From contig CM076959.1 in assembly GCA_039566865.1 (NCBI GenBank), forward strand, positions 2,711,501 through 2,775,500: a stretch of DNA of 64,000 nucleotides. Reading direction: 5' to 3'. The first letter of the stretch is position 1. Each line of letters opens with the position of its first letter. The notes below the pieces were generated by a model. The model was not told the DNA's origin. It saw nothing but the letters and a program-made list of their open reading frames with translations, and did not search any database. The translations under genes and the position numbers were made by a program. The stretch comes from Aurelia coerulea (lineage: Eukaryota > Cnidaria > Scyphozoa > Semaeostomeae > Ulmaridae). Positions 11,337 through 22,349 of this stretch are shown here, piece by piece.

Positions 11337-12767
11337 ATGAACAGGCACCAAAAACTTGCTGAAATGAATGCATATCTTCATCAGTCATTTCAATTTCCCA
11401 AGAAAGGTTCCTCTCAAGAAGAGCAAGAGAGCCAACATCAGTCAAATACTGATGCTGATTTTAGGGGTGCAGAGGAGGATGCAAGAGATCTATCAGAAAT
11501 AGAATATTATAAAGATGGTAAATGAAGATCAAAAAGAGAAGAAAGAGAAAAGAGAGGCATATGATAATATAGAAATGCTGAAAAAGGATTTGGAAGATCA
11601 GTACAGCTCCCAAAAGCTACTGAATTGAAACTACAGAATACACTCAAAAAGTTAGGCCATTATGAAACAAGAAATATTAATAAAAGAATAAAGAGAGTCA
11701 AAGATCAACATTCTGAGCTCCATAACGAAAATGAAATGCAACAACAACCAATTATTGAATTATCTTCTCAATTACTTGAAAAAGATAATGCCGTTAAAAA
11801 ACCAAACCTTGCAAATTGAATAAATTAATAAAAGATTGGATGCAGCATTGAAGGATACACTAAAGCTTCAAAAACAAAAATATTATTACAAATCAAAATA
11901 TGAAGAAGTATCCAGCAAAGATTCCAAAGAGACAATCAGCAGATCAAAGTTACAAGAATTAAATCAATATATACATGATTTAGAAGACGAGAAGCTAGAA
12001 ATTGAAGAGAAATTAAATGTTTTTTTTAATGGAGATGAAATTAGATTATTTGAAAACGGTAAATATGCAGATGAAGTTTGCATGTTGTATAAATATTTGC
12101 TTTGTATGGGTGTGAGCACTAGGAATGTGGAAGGTGTTATTAGGACGGTTTTAAAATTTGCAATTGATTCAGATGTTGGAAGGTTACCTAAGGCTACTTT
12201 TGCTAAATATATGTTGCTTGAGGCTAGATCTTTAGCACAGATTCAAGTTGTTGACGAGTTAGTTGAAGGGTTTGATATTGAGAACAGAACTTTGCATAGT
12301 GATGGAACATCAAAGAAAGGTCACTCTTTTATTACCTTTGATATTGTTAATGATGCAGGTAAAAGTTTTGTTGCTGGATTGCGTGAAGTTTCTTCTGGGG
12401 ATATCGAATCTCAGTTGAAAGTGTTGGAAAATGTTCTTGAAGATGTTTGTGCTATGTTGGAAAGGCAAAGTGAGGGCAAAGATCAGGAAAAGGAAGACAA
12501 CACTGTAAACAAATTTTGAAAAGCATTAAAAACGTAATTTCAGACAGATGTGCTGCTCAAAAAAAATTCAATAATCTGTTCACCAATCACACTAAAGAAA
12601 TGTTACCAACAGTTGTTGAAGAATGGGAGTCACTGTCAGAAGAGGAAAGAGAAAAGATGTCAAAAGTTGATGAATATGTTTGTGTGTTGCATTTTCTTGT
12701 TGGTTTGGCTGATCAAGCTGAGGCCTGCTGCAAAATTTGGGACACTTTATGTGGGGGGGGGGGATAA
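11337..12767 (+). pseudogene. Unclassified transposon protein, coiled-coil N-terminus, broken
   Basis: Three open stretches follow one another: 11337-11525, 11625-11819 and 11836-12519. A fourth, 12516-12767, continues in another frame. The N-terminal half is Lys/Glu/Gln-rich and likely coiled coil (LHNENEMQQQPIIELSSQL, IHDLEDEKLEIEEKL). The later part has LHSDGTSKKGHSFITFDI and, after the frameshift, ISDRCAAQKKFNNLF and LHFLVGLADQAEA. I recall this pattern (SDGT, then SDR..AQK.FN, then LHFLVGLAD) from multicopy uncharacterised proteins of cnidarians and molluscs that behave like transposon products; I cannot name the superfamily. It ends abruptly at a run of ten or more G (about 12751-12761), beyond which a helicase fragment begins. 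Confidence 0.6.
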
Positions 12768-12799
12768 CAAAGTTGGGTCATTGGCAATTTTCTATTCCA

Positions 12800-13020
12800 G
12801 TCACATCATACCACAACTCCGGAAATTAACTATCTGCTTTCTCAATATGATGTCATCTTTCTTCATGAAATCTCCAAGATTTCTGTGAAAATCTTCCATC
12901 ATATCATTGCGACATTGGAGAAGCTTGATCGCCGCCCATTACTTGTCTTGTCTGGTGATTTTTCGCAACAGCAGCCCATTGCTACTGTCAACAAACGTAC
13001 AACACAAGTAGCAAATATCT
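12800..13020 (+). pseudogene. PIF1-type helicase fragment (Helitron-like)
   Basis: One frame reads YDVIFLHEISKIS then RRPLLVLSGDFSQQQPI. These are the Walker B region and motif III of a PIF1-type helicase, closely parallel to VIFIDEVSQIS and IIIMCGNFAQQQPI at 25215-25345. The Walker B Asp is His here, so ATP hydrolysis would be lost. The fragment has no start and no neighbouring domains, and it ends at a run of T at 13025-13038. Confidence 0.7.
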
Positions 13021-13030
13021 TATCTTTTTT

Positions 13031-13440
13031 TTTTTTTTATATCAAAGTTAAAACTCAGCAATATACAAATACAATATTCTGTGCCGTCCATAGCAGACAT
13101 AGACATGACATCATCTGGTTCTGGCTATGAACGGCACTTGACAATTCCTTTAACAGCAATCTTATTAAGCACTTTGTGTACCATGGCACCATTCCATTTT
13201 GGCAGACGCTAGCATACGCCAGCTTAGTAGGTGAATTATTGTAAAACAAAAAAGGAAAAACAAACAAACAAACAAAGAAACAAAACAGAAATAAAGACAA
13301 AAACTAAAAACTATTCACTGGTGCAAAACTTGTGTAAAGATGGTTGGATGTGAGTCACCAATGACTGGTGCCATGGTTCACAAAGGGCTTACTCAAAACA
13401 AGACTAAACATAAATAAGAATAAGGGGTCGCCAATCGTCA
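13031..13440. other. Non-coding DNA
   Basis: Poly-T at 13025-13038 and an AAACAAACAAACAAA stretch near 13260 flank ordinary sequence. I see no gene. Confidence 0.4.
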
Positions 13441-13725
13441 GGTTTTCATCAAGTTTCCGAAGAATTCCCAAAGACCCCACAGACCAGAAACGCCCCCGGC
13501 CACAAAACCGCCACTCCACCGCCAAAAACAACAAACCAGCCATCACCCGAATGAGCCGAGCAAGCGGAGCTCGAGCCCCACAATGACCGCAACCACCACA
13601 GGGCCCAAGCCCCACCCACCAAGCGCCCCCAAATGACACCCAGCCCGCAGCACCTGGCAGCAAAGCGGCAGTTCCATGGCCAAAAGACACCTCCAGCCCA
13701 CAGAATCCCCGGGAACACATCAGTT
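13440..13725. other. GC-rich island of unlike composition
   Basis: This stretch is strikingly C-rich on the plus strand (CCCACCCACCAAGCGCCCCC and similar) inside AT-rich surroundings. Open frames occur on both strands but none shows a recognisable motif. It may be an untranslated or promoter part of a retroelement, or DNA from another source. See the findings. Confidence 0.5.
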
Positions 13726-13873
13726 AATCCTGTTAGTAGCTTTGATATATGCTATGGATGCCTCTACAATCATTTGATTGTCAGTTTCATCAAAAATTGG
13801 GCTACCGTAAAGAAGCAAATTAAGCAGGGCTTTTGGATCCATGTTGTTTACATCAAAATCTGGAAGGATATCG

Positions 13874-15340
13874 GGTTTTACCAATCAATGGCCCTGGCCC
13901 TATGGCCCTATGGCCCAATGGCACTATGGCCCTATGGCACTATGGTCTTGTATCTTTTATTACGAATACCCTAAGTATGAGTTTGACAGTGTATTCGACT
14001 AGAATTCGTATAAATATTGCTTGAAATGATGCCCAAACTGAGATGCACAAAGTTCTCGTTCGCCGAGCAAGAATTCCCCAAAGTGACCTGGGGAATCCCC
14101 TTGAAATCATCAAATTTGAAAGGACTGTACGAAGCTTTCACACACATCCTCCAAAGCAACAAACAATTATTGTTTGGCGATTGTACTGGTATTTACCCGG
14201 TCTTTACAAGTTAACAGGCACTACAATACAATAATATAATACAACGCAGCACATTTTGGCTCTGGCACATTTTGCCCCACTCCTCAAAGTGTTTTTTGCG
14301 GTTTTAGCATGACAGGCTGTAAATCTGTTACATGCAATATCTATAGTAATGCCCCAGTAATGGATGCATCTTTTTTTATAAGAAACTAAGAATAGGAGCC
14401 ACTGCTGAAAGTTCTGAAAATTAAGACATATGATATTAGCTCCGTTGCAATGCGTTGGAAAATACACGTTTTTTTTTATAAGAAACTTGGATCAGCACTT
14501 AGTACTAAAAGTTTCTTAATTTCGTATGAAAATTTCGGTGTTTTAGTAGTAAAAGTTTCTTAGTCAGTTTCTTATTTGTTGGGCCTAAAATTGCGGTATT
14601 GTTCGAAGTTGAGCCTTCTTCTCGAGAAAGGGCTTCCATTTTGCATTGACATTGTCATCAAGAAGAAGCCATGCACATCAAGGCAAACATTTACCAATTT
14701 TGCAGTTAAAAGTCAAGAAAAGACGAATGTACTTTTGTCAGAAAGACATAGAATAAGAGAGACACAAAGAAATAAAGTTTTAGAGTTTCTTAACTGTTCT
14801 TGAGCGTAGTACTAGAGTTTCTTAATTTTTTGGTCATCGTAGTACTAGTTTCTTATAACCCAGTTTCTCATAAGAAAAAACGTGTAGTGGAAATTTGTCG
14901 GACCCTTTCCTCTACTTTATCTCACAACAGAAGCGAGATAAGAAACACATTATTGACAACAATGCTGCGCCATTGCCGTATTTCCCATAGCAACAAATAA
15001 GCAAAGAAAGTTACAGCTGGTGATTCCCTGCATTAGTACATCGGGGGAATTTTCGCTCGGTGAACGAGAACTTTGTGCATCTCAGTTTGGGGATCATTTG
15101 AAGCAATATTTATACGAATTCTAGTCGAATACACTGTCAGACTCATACTTAGACTAGCTACACTAGTCCCTCGATTTCGCTGTTGTTGTTGTTGCTGATG
15201 GCCAATCAGTTCTAAGGAGCATACAGAGATTGTGTAGCCAGTCTAACTCATACTTAGGGTATTCGTAATAAAAGATACAAGACCATAGTGCCATAGTGCC
15301 ATAGGGCCATAGGGCCATAGGGCCATTGATTGGTAAAACC
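13874..15340. mobile_element. Palindromic element with minisatellite in both arms (about 1.47 kb)
   Basis: Ends are GGGTTTTACCAATCAATGGC and the complement GCCATTGATTGGTAAAACCC. Just inside each end is a minisatellite of GGCCCTAT-like units (13887-13948; inverted at 15284-15326). The arms continue through shared sequence such as ACGAATACCCTAAGTATGAG and AACTGAGATGCACAAAGTTC. Another MITE (14465-14884) sits in the middle. No clear target duplication was found. The flanks carry Harbinger transposase coding on both sides. Confidence 0.7.
14465..14884. mobile_element. MITE with CACGT(A)TTTTTT ends, 420 bp
   Basis: Left end CACGTTTTTTTTTATAAGAAAC, right end ATAAGAAAAAACGTG, with TA on both sides (14463-14464, 14885-14886). 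The interior carries several GTTTCTTA/TAAGAAAC motifs in both directions. It is the same family as 32997-33353 and is nested in the palindrome 13874-15340. Confidence 0.75.
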
Positions 15341-15823
15341 CAAGGCGTTTTTTCCACTCTTTTTGAAGAACTCAAGTATGATCGAGAATATTTTTTCCGG
15401 TACTTGCGAATGACCCCTGATATGTTCAAATCTTCAAGTATCTGCTTGATTTAATACGTCCTGGCATTGAAAAGTCTGACAATGGACAATGCAATATCAA
15501 TTTCAATGGCGTTAATCATGAAGATTTGTCGGCACAGTTATACACCTAGTGTGAACCAAGCTTCAATTAATTAAAAGTGCGAGACTTGCGATGCTGCTTG
15601 GCAAAGCTTGGCATACATTTTTGGCCATCGGAAAGGAAAATAAGAGAGAGAGAAATTACCCAGACGCAACATGTTAGCTCATCATCAGTAGAAGGAGGCA
15701 TGTTGAACTTAAAGAGAACTGCTACATGTGATAATACATCATTGCTCCCGTGTGTACAAGTTACAAAGATCAAGCTTTATAGCAATGATGACGAAAAGAC
15801 TGTTGTTGAAAAAATAACATCCA

Positions 15824-16922
15824 CAGGCCCGTAGGAGCGTTTTTCAGATTGGGGGGGCCCTAATTCACACCGAAGGGATAAAGCTTCCGGGGGTCCGGGT
15901 TGCTCGGTCAATGCCCTCTTTTCATTTGGCAACGCCCTTCTGTGCATTGCTGAAAGGGCATTTTATGATCGAAGTTCCTGAAGAAAAATAGGAAATTTAT
16001 GAATCCAAATATATTTCATGAAACTACGATAGGATAAGAATACTCTGTCGAGAGCATTGCGTAAGATTTACTTGATATTTGATTTACAAGTCATCACGCA
16101 ATTTTCATGGCGTCCTACGAAAGCCATGGCATGGCCAGAGTAAATTAAATGGACGGAATTGAAATGAGGGGGTCTGGGGGAAGCCCCCAGGACAATTTTT
16201 GGGGCCACGCCTTTTACTTTGGCTTAGAAGGCATCTCCCAATATCATGCTTGCCTTTAGCGACAAGGAACCTTTGATAGCGAGTTCTCTTATGAGTTGAA
16301 GCATGAGGAAAATTTTTGAAGAAACATTCTTTACTTTGGCTTAGAATGCATCCCCTGATTCCATATTTGCCAATGCTAAAATGGAAGATTTGACATTTCT
16401 TGGAAAATTCTTTCCCAGCTATACCCAGCTTTTTTCTCTTCGGTTTTCGAGGATCTCGAGGACCACGCCACTGCTCGTTAGTTTAGATATGATTATTGAT
16501 TCTTGAAGTCTGGGTACTTTTCGCCTCTCTTGACGAAGTGCTTCTGATGTGAAAAGAGTGGAGCTTTCCAAAGTTAAATTTCCTTGCGATTGAATCATGA
16601 CAAATTCGTTTATGATACTGACTGGACTTGCTACAAGTCTCTCTCGCGGAAAAACGGGGGGAGGAAAAAATAGCGAGAGTCCAGTCCAGATGCTGACAAG
16701 GTTGAATCTATCAACTCTGTCGTTGTGCACATGTTTCACCATCAGGTGGTTGAGGCGGTAGTTTGCTGTGTTGAACTTAGATAGGTCTTGACTCGCTTCA
16801 GTGCCAAGGGCCTGTCACTGATGATCAGTTTTCTATGTTATTATGAAGAATAAAAAATTCAACTTCTGGAAATTATTGGGGGGGCCCGGGCCCGACCGGC
16901 CCCAATAGGTGCTACGGGCCTG
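15824..16922. mobile_element. Non-autonomous DNA transposon, CAGGCCCGTAG ends, 1099 bp
   Basis: Left end CAGGCCCGTAGGAGC and right end GGTGCTACGGGCCTG are inverted. The hexamer CATCCA flanks both sides (15818-15823, 16923-16928). The CAGG start and G-run subterminal sequence look hAT-like, but hAT elements normally make 8-bp duplications, so the superfamily is open. It interrupts the HECT-family pseudogene. Confidence 0.78.
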
Positions 16923-17291
16923 CATCCAGCTCAATTGATGAGGATGGTGATGTGATTGGCTTTCCACGGTTACAAAGTGCAGGTGGCTTTGAGATGTTGC
17001 AGTGCAAGGCAAATTGCAAGGACTTGAATGTTATTGACTGTACCTGGAATGTTTCTGATCTTAGAGCAGTTGTTGGCTCTGGCCAAGCACAGATTTTTCT
17101 GAGGCTAATACAGAAATCACTTTCTACTGCATCAAAAGTTGTCGCATAATCACAGTCAAAACTTACAGAGACGTGCAATGTTTGCGAGTGTGACGTTCCA
17201 ATCCACGAGCTGAAGAACCACTTAGAAGAATGCACAGAATACATCAGTAGCTCAAATGATAGTGATGATGACGTAGCACTCCCACCATTTA

Positions 17292-18698
17292 CAGGCGCGC
17301 AACTAGGAATTTTACAGGGCAGGGGTCCAAACTAGAAACAGGGCACACTCCAGATCATTTCAAGAAGTGGTGTCGCCGTGTCGCCTGGGATGTCAGTTTT
17401 TCAAACTCAAAAGCGAAGGCAGAAATCAAGGGATATTTTTCTAATGTTCACCTCTCTAAAGCATATCAATAAACAAACATATCAACACATAGGAGAAGCA
17501 GTTAGAGCATGGTAAAGGAAATGCGAGCGAAGCGAGCTGGGAGGGGCCCCCAAAAATTTTTTAAATCACGCTCTCTAGATCGTCGGAAAATGCCTACCTT
17601 AAAAGAGATCAAAACTAGAAGAGAATGAAAAACACCCTCCTAGAACAGACAAGAAACACTGAAAAGGCTGCTCGTACACGCTTTTTACAAGAAACTGTGC
17701 TCTGAAGTTTGTTGTATGGTTTCTCAATTTTGGGCCAATTTTTTTACCGAGTGAGAATTTGAAAGGCCACTGCTCCTTGGACAAGAGAACGAAAATATTG
17801 GCAAAAATATCATTCAATGGTGAACAGGTTCCAATCTTTTTGCGAATCTACCTGAATAAAGTCGGCCACTCCGCTCTAAAATTGTGAGGGATTTTCTGGA
17901 AAAAGCCCCTTCAAGAAACCTTTAAAAGCGGCCTAAAAATGACGATCAATTTTCCTAATATTCCTGCTTCACAGCAAAGACTTCAACAAGCATGAGCACG
18001 TGTTGTGTTATACTCTTGAGAGGACGAAGTCACCCGGAATTATGCTGTTATGCTCTCAGAGAGAGAAATGACACTTCCATAATTCCAAAGAGATTAAACG
18101 TGCTAATAATGCATGTAAAAGCCATTGCTGCAAGGAAAAAAATTCGATCAAGATTTTCGGCCTGCTTTGAAGATTTTTTGAAGGGGCTTTGTTTCTTGAG
18201 AAAACTTTGGAATGAAGTTGCTGATTTCGGTCAGGCAAATGTAAAATTAATTTGAACATTAACAATATCATTACCTTGATCTCCAGACAGCGCTGGTCTT
18301 TCAAATGGGATTGTTTTTACTCACCCAGTCGTAAAAGTTTCTTGCAACGGCTTCTTTTAACAAAATGAGTCTTGTCTTTGAGCATCTGATTTGTAGTGCT
18401 TTTTACATGTGCCATGTAAGACATCTCTTTACATTTTCAGCCGTATTTGCAAAATTTTTTAGCCTCAGCGTTCAGAAAATCGCTGATGATTTCGGAAAAA
18501 TAAGTCCAATTCAAGCATAGCGAATTCTCCAACTTTGTTCAAGACCTTGGTAATTCAAGAAAGCATTCAACAAATATTGACACTTCATCGCAAGAACCCT
18601 TAAAAATACCGGTCAATAATACGTCAAATTAACATAATTTTCTCCCTAAAAAGGGTCTGGACCCCCAGGACCCCCCCCCCCCCGTAGTTGCGCCCCTG
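17292..18698. mobile_element. Non-autonomous DNA transposon, CAGGNGCGCAACTA ends, 1407 bp
   Basis: Left CAGGCGCGCAACTAGG, right GTAGTTGCGCCCCTG, with ATTTA on both sides (17287-17291, 18699-18703). A run of about 14 C precedes the right end. Removing it restores the reading frame from PPF into MQRQP of the HECT-family remnant. No transposase ORF is visible inside. Confidence 0.75.
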
Positions 18699-18930
18699 AT
18701 TTATGCAAAGGCAACCACTATGTGATCTTGAAGTTCCAGCCCATATTAGTGCTGAAGATAATTTTGAAACAACACATAACAGAGAATCATCAACTTCCAC
18801 CATTGAAGTGCAAAATCAAGTTGTTGATCTCACCCAACAGCATCCAGATGAAGAGGGGAGAATCGTTCAGAACAACGGAAAGAGCCACTTTGCCCTGACA
18901 AGGAGCTCAATCAGAAAATTAATGGAATAG

Positions 18931-19824
18931 TAACGCAATGCAAAGAGTCAAACACTGGTTTCAATCCTAGATCTTTAGATGTTTGCATAATCATTTGATT
19001 CATGGAAGACCATTACACATAACAGACACAGAGAGCTCCCCAGAAGGAGAAACAGCCTTTATAATGGTTGACAGAGAAAATTTAATGAGATCAAAGGCAT
19101 CAATGATAAATTCCTCACTCCTGAAGTGCAGTCCTACAATGAGGTACACAGTACACTTTCAACTTCTCCTTATCTAATTTGTGGTTATAAAAAGACAATG
19201 CGTTTATTCTGGACTACATGAAGGTTTTGGTTTTCCATAACAGCGATTTTCTGAGGTGCGCATAACAATCAAATGACCATATAAGGATTCTGCCATGCCA
19301 CAAACTTTGCAAATTTTCGCAAAAATAGTCTCTGTACGGGGGAAACTCTGTGCTCTGCAAGTGCGGGAAAATCTGAATTCAGTTTGCCACGACCCGAGAA
19401 GAAACTGAAGAAATGACTGCACAGAAGATTTCAATTTGAGGGAATGGGTGCTGATCAGTGGTGCTGATACATGTTTATAGGGTAGTCATGGATTGGAAGC
19501 ACGGTTGCAGGTACTTGCAACCTTTTATTTATTTAATCTGCTAAATCTATAGAAAAATTCCATTAAATATCATTATTATTTGCTGCAAGATTTGCTTTTG
19601 TTCTCAATGAAGTTAGGCCAAGGCTGCTAGGCCAAACTACTTTGGTGCATCTTTTTGAAGTTTAGACTTCGACAGCCAACTTTGGTATGTAAACAGATAC
19701 TATGCTGATATTTAACTATGAATTTGATAAAGAGAGGCCAGGCTAGTCTAGGCTGACACGGGTTGCTCTGTCAAACTGGTCACCACCCACTAGTGATGCT
19801 GCCAATAACAAAATTTAAAGTTTG
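18931..19824. other. Decayed tail of the HECT-family copy and unassigned DNA
   Basis: A short open stretch near 19045-19170 (EGETAFIMVDRENLM) may continue the HECT-family remnant. Beyond 19180 no coding signal is recognised. Confidence 0.35.
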
Positions 19825-19951
19825 TAGCCTGAGATCAGGCTGACTTTTAGTTGAAAAATGAAAGATAAAAAAAAAGGAAAAACGGAAAACGTGAGCTTTT
19901 TCTTTCCTCTCCTTTTAATTTTTTTCCAAGAGAGCCTGATCTCAGGCTTCA
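19825..19951. mobile_element. Tiny hAT-like MITE, 127 bp
   Basis: Inverted ends TAGCCTGAGATCAGGCT and AGCCTGATCTCAGGCTTCA, with the 8-bp direct repeat AAAGTTTG on both sides (19817-19824, 19952-19959). Each end is itself a palindrome (AGCCTGAnnTCAGGCT). The middle is A/T-rich. Confidence 0.75.
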
Positions 19952-20034
19952 AAAGTTTGCTGCACGTTTTAAATCTTGCAGGTCCACATCAGCTATATGC
20001 TGACTACTCGTGACCTGCTATTCAAAATAAATAA

Positions 20035-20060
20035 TGTATGTATGTATGTATGTATGTATG
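20035..20060. repeat. ATGT microsatellite
   Basis: About six perfect tetramers of TATG/ATGT just upstream of a helicase fragment. Confidence 0.85.
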
Positions 20061-20168
20061 GTAGTACCTGAATTCTATTTCAATATTCCTAATCCATCCA
20101 GGCTTGATAAAATACTGATTGGGAAAATTTTTGAGAGTGATGAGCATGAGGAAATGAAGACCTAAAAT

Positions 20169-20519
20169 ATGAACAAGAAGATTGGCTTTGTCGATGGCCA
20201 ATTAGTGACTGTTTCTGGACTGTCTGGCAATACCATTGTCTCAACCCATCCATCAGGCGCTATCATCAACATCTTCCCCGTTACAAGACTCGTCAATGAC
20301 TTTCCCACAACCACATATCCATGCATGCCAGGCTATGCCAGAACCATCTCCAAGATCCAAGGTCAGACACTACAGAAGGTCATTATTTGGCTTGACACCA
20401 ATTCCACTCCACCAGGAACGGCATATGGTGCTCTGCCAGGAGTAAAACGATTACAGGACCTGTTCTTCATCACTCCTCTAGCACGCCATCAATTCACACC
20501 CGCAACTTGTAGCATATGA
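20169..20519 (+). pseudogene. C-terminal end of a PIF1-type helicase (Helitron-like)
   Basis: The frame reads PCMPGYARTISKIQGQTLQK, then PPGTAYGALPGVKRLQDLFF and a stop after FTPATCSI. This is the last helicase motif region (GYA.TI.K.QGQT ... PPGTAY.ALSRV) typical of PIF1-type helicases in Helitron-like elements; SRV is changed to PGV. The start of the helicase is missing. The proline-rich ORF 20785-22180 follows 260 bp downstream, and the same two kinds of sequence lie near each other again at 24655-25676, suggesting that they belong to one element. Confidence 0.75.
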
Positions 20520-20784
20520 TCATTCTTCTTTTACAGTTTCACTGAACTATAACATAATGCACACTCTAACACAACTCTTACCATCACATTATGCACTGTA
20601 TACACATTGCAGAAAACCTTGCACAAAAGAATAAAAAGTAAAAAAAATTCCTTTTGATCACCACTTTGAGGTAATGAGGAAGCTTATTAGGATATCTCCT
20701 AAACAAGAGTGGTCATTTTCATACATAACTTACATTCGTAATACTTTCAATACCTCACATCAATACACACTACTCTCATTTCAG

Positions 20785-22180
20785 ATGTCTCGTCAATATG
20801 AAAAGAAACGCCCCGGAGTATTGTACTTCAATCACTTTCCTAAAAATTTCTTGTGCCTATATGGACGCCAAAAGCCCTTCCCACCTGATGAGAAAGTGTT
20901 TGAGCGCTTAAGACCTGTTGGGCGTGAGTTGCTCACACACCCCAACACAGCCATTTCGGAGCTTGGTTCCACCCTGGATGAAAATGTGGAGCTGCTGCGT
21001 CAGGACACGTACTTCCTCAATACTGACAAAACCAAAACATTTCTTCAGCAGATTCGTCCCCTCGGAGATGTCCTGAAGAAGTTTCATCGGGACTACGAGG
21101 GGCCTAACACAGAGGAGGATAAGCGGGCAGCTGCACTTGGAATTGTTGATCCCTCTCCCCAAATGAAAGAGAGCATGTTGGCGGCCATAGAAGTTGGGGG
21201 TGCCCTGTTTCAAATGGGCATCAACTTCATGGTTGCCAACAGGCTCTTTTCAAATCCTGCAAATTATGCAAACCTTTTGACATTTGCTCCTCAACCGGAT
21301 CCTCTCTTTAAAACTACCAAAAATATTATGGACTTGTTGCCCCTCCTTCACATTCCAAAGAGTGGAGCGGCAACAGGTGCTAATGACAATTGCTGCACTA
21401 ACTGGTGCACCAGCACCAGCACCACCATATGCACTAGGACCAGCAGCAGCGCTCAGACAGCACACCTTACCACCCGCATCCCCACACCATCCAGGACCAT
21501 ATTAGCACCCATTATATGCACAACAACAAAAGCAGCAACAACAACATTATGGACATCTTCCCGCACAACAAGCACCAACATTGACATCTGCGCACCACCA
21601 ATATACGAACCTACAACAACCACCACCATATCAAGCACAACACCCATATTATCAACATCCTGCACCACCAACACCGTCCACATTACTGCTCCAACGTGCA
21701 CCATATTTTCAACCATCCACTCCTCGCCATACACCACTACCATCCCATATCATTCAAGGGCCAGCACAACCATCCCCATTATTGCCTGCACCACCATCCC
21801 CCTTTCCATTGCCTGCATATCCATCTCCAACATACATTCCCTCTCCAGCAGCATATCCACCTACCATCATACCATCCACACAGCTCCAACAAAATAATCT
21901 CCATATCCAAATCCCATCATACTCACACATGCAACAACATTTTCGAAGCACCCCCATGGAAACATCTACCCATGCAGCTCTCGCAGCACCACCACCACCC
22001 ACCATCAACCCACTGAAACGTCCATCACCACCTCAAGACACAATTCCAATTCATAGCAAAAAATCAAAAAAAAAGAAGGACAACACACCAACAACTCCAG
22101 TATCTACACCAGCACCACCAAAAGAAACACCCCAAGAGCAAACACCGAAGAAAAAGAATAAGAAAAGTAAAAAGAACTAA
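20785..22180 (+). pseudogene. Proline/threonine-rich companion ORF of the Helitron-like element
   Basis: ATG at 20785 directly follows a TTTCAG acceptor-like site. The first about 195 codons are ordinary globular-looking sequence (YFNHFPKNFLCLYGRQKPFP, LRPVGRELLTHP, MKESMLAAIEVGGALFQMG). I know no function for it. Near 21370 the meaningful frame shifts by one: the old frame becomes a Thr/Ser-rich artefact, while the new frame has TGAPAPAPPYALG, one stop (21503-21505), then a long Pro/Gln/His-rich region (TNLQQPPPYQAQHPYYQHPA). It ends with a Lys-rich tail (HSKKSKKKK, KKKNKKSKKN), probably a nuclear-localisation or nucleic-acid-binding end. A similar Lys-rich end lies at 24655-24805 on the other strand. 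Role unknown. Confidence 0.6.
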
Positions 22181-22349
22181 CATTTTACAAATGACATTAT
22201 TTTTACTGAACACATGATAACTTCACATTTTCAAGTATTTTGCATTGTCTCTTGTCTCCACCTCCTTTACAAGAATAATCAGGGTGGGAGGGAGGGAGTA
22301 GGGCGGTGAAATAAATAGATAGCGTTTGTCTGATATCTGGTCTCTTACA

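Larger units (their letters stand above)
13775..15550 (+). pseudogene. PIF/Harbinger transposase N-terminus, split by an insertion
   Basis: Left piece (13775-13873) reads QGFWIHVVYIKIWKDI up to the edge of the palindromic element 13874-15340. Right piece, from about 15341, reads GVFSTLFEELKYDREYFFRY, LRMTPDMF, then in another frame KYLLDLIRPGIEKSDN. In HARBI1-type transposases the N-terminus typically runs from an RxFWVHP-like segment into G.F.TL..EL and RMS...F, so the two pieces fit end to end. The DDE core is missing; the HECT-family remnant starts at about 15571. The frame change after MTPDMF is a second fault. Confidence 0.6.
15571..18930 (+). pseudogene. Second HECT-ligase-family gene, N-terminal part, split by two transposons
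   Basis: Three coding blocks, 15571-15823, 16929-17291 and 18704-18930, join into one frame when the two insertions and one copy of each target repeat are removed. Block 1 has LAKLGIHFWPSERK and TQTQHVSSSSVEGG. Block 2 has GGFEMLQCKANCKDL and a zinc-finger-like CNVCECDVPIHELKNHLEEC (C-x2-C ... H-x3-H/C, UBZ-like). Block 3 is acidic and Gln-rich (VVDLTQQHPDEEG). I recognise this order as the N-terminal half of cnidarian proteins ending in the HECT domain seen at 104-1420. TAA at 17147-17149 lies in frame and another stop ends block 3. A weak continuation (FIMVDRENLM, about 19063) follows. No HECT domain follows, so the copy is dead. Confidence 0.68.

Noticed and set aside
13355..13720. Trp/Gly-rich 121- and 89-codon minus-strand ORFs
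   Set aside because: They arise from the GC-rich island, where stop codons are rare; no motif or splice context supports them.
15577..15834. Taking 15577 as the true start of the HECT-family remnant
   Set aside because: The first codon there is GTG inside an already open frame; the family N-terminus extends upstream, so the real start is lost or on another exon.
21284..22016. Thr/Ser-rich and His/Pro-rich overlapping ORFs on both strands
   Set aside because: They are alternative frames of one CAN-rich coding region; only the Pro/Gln-rich frame ending in the Lys tail continues sensibly.
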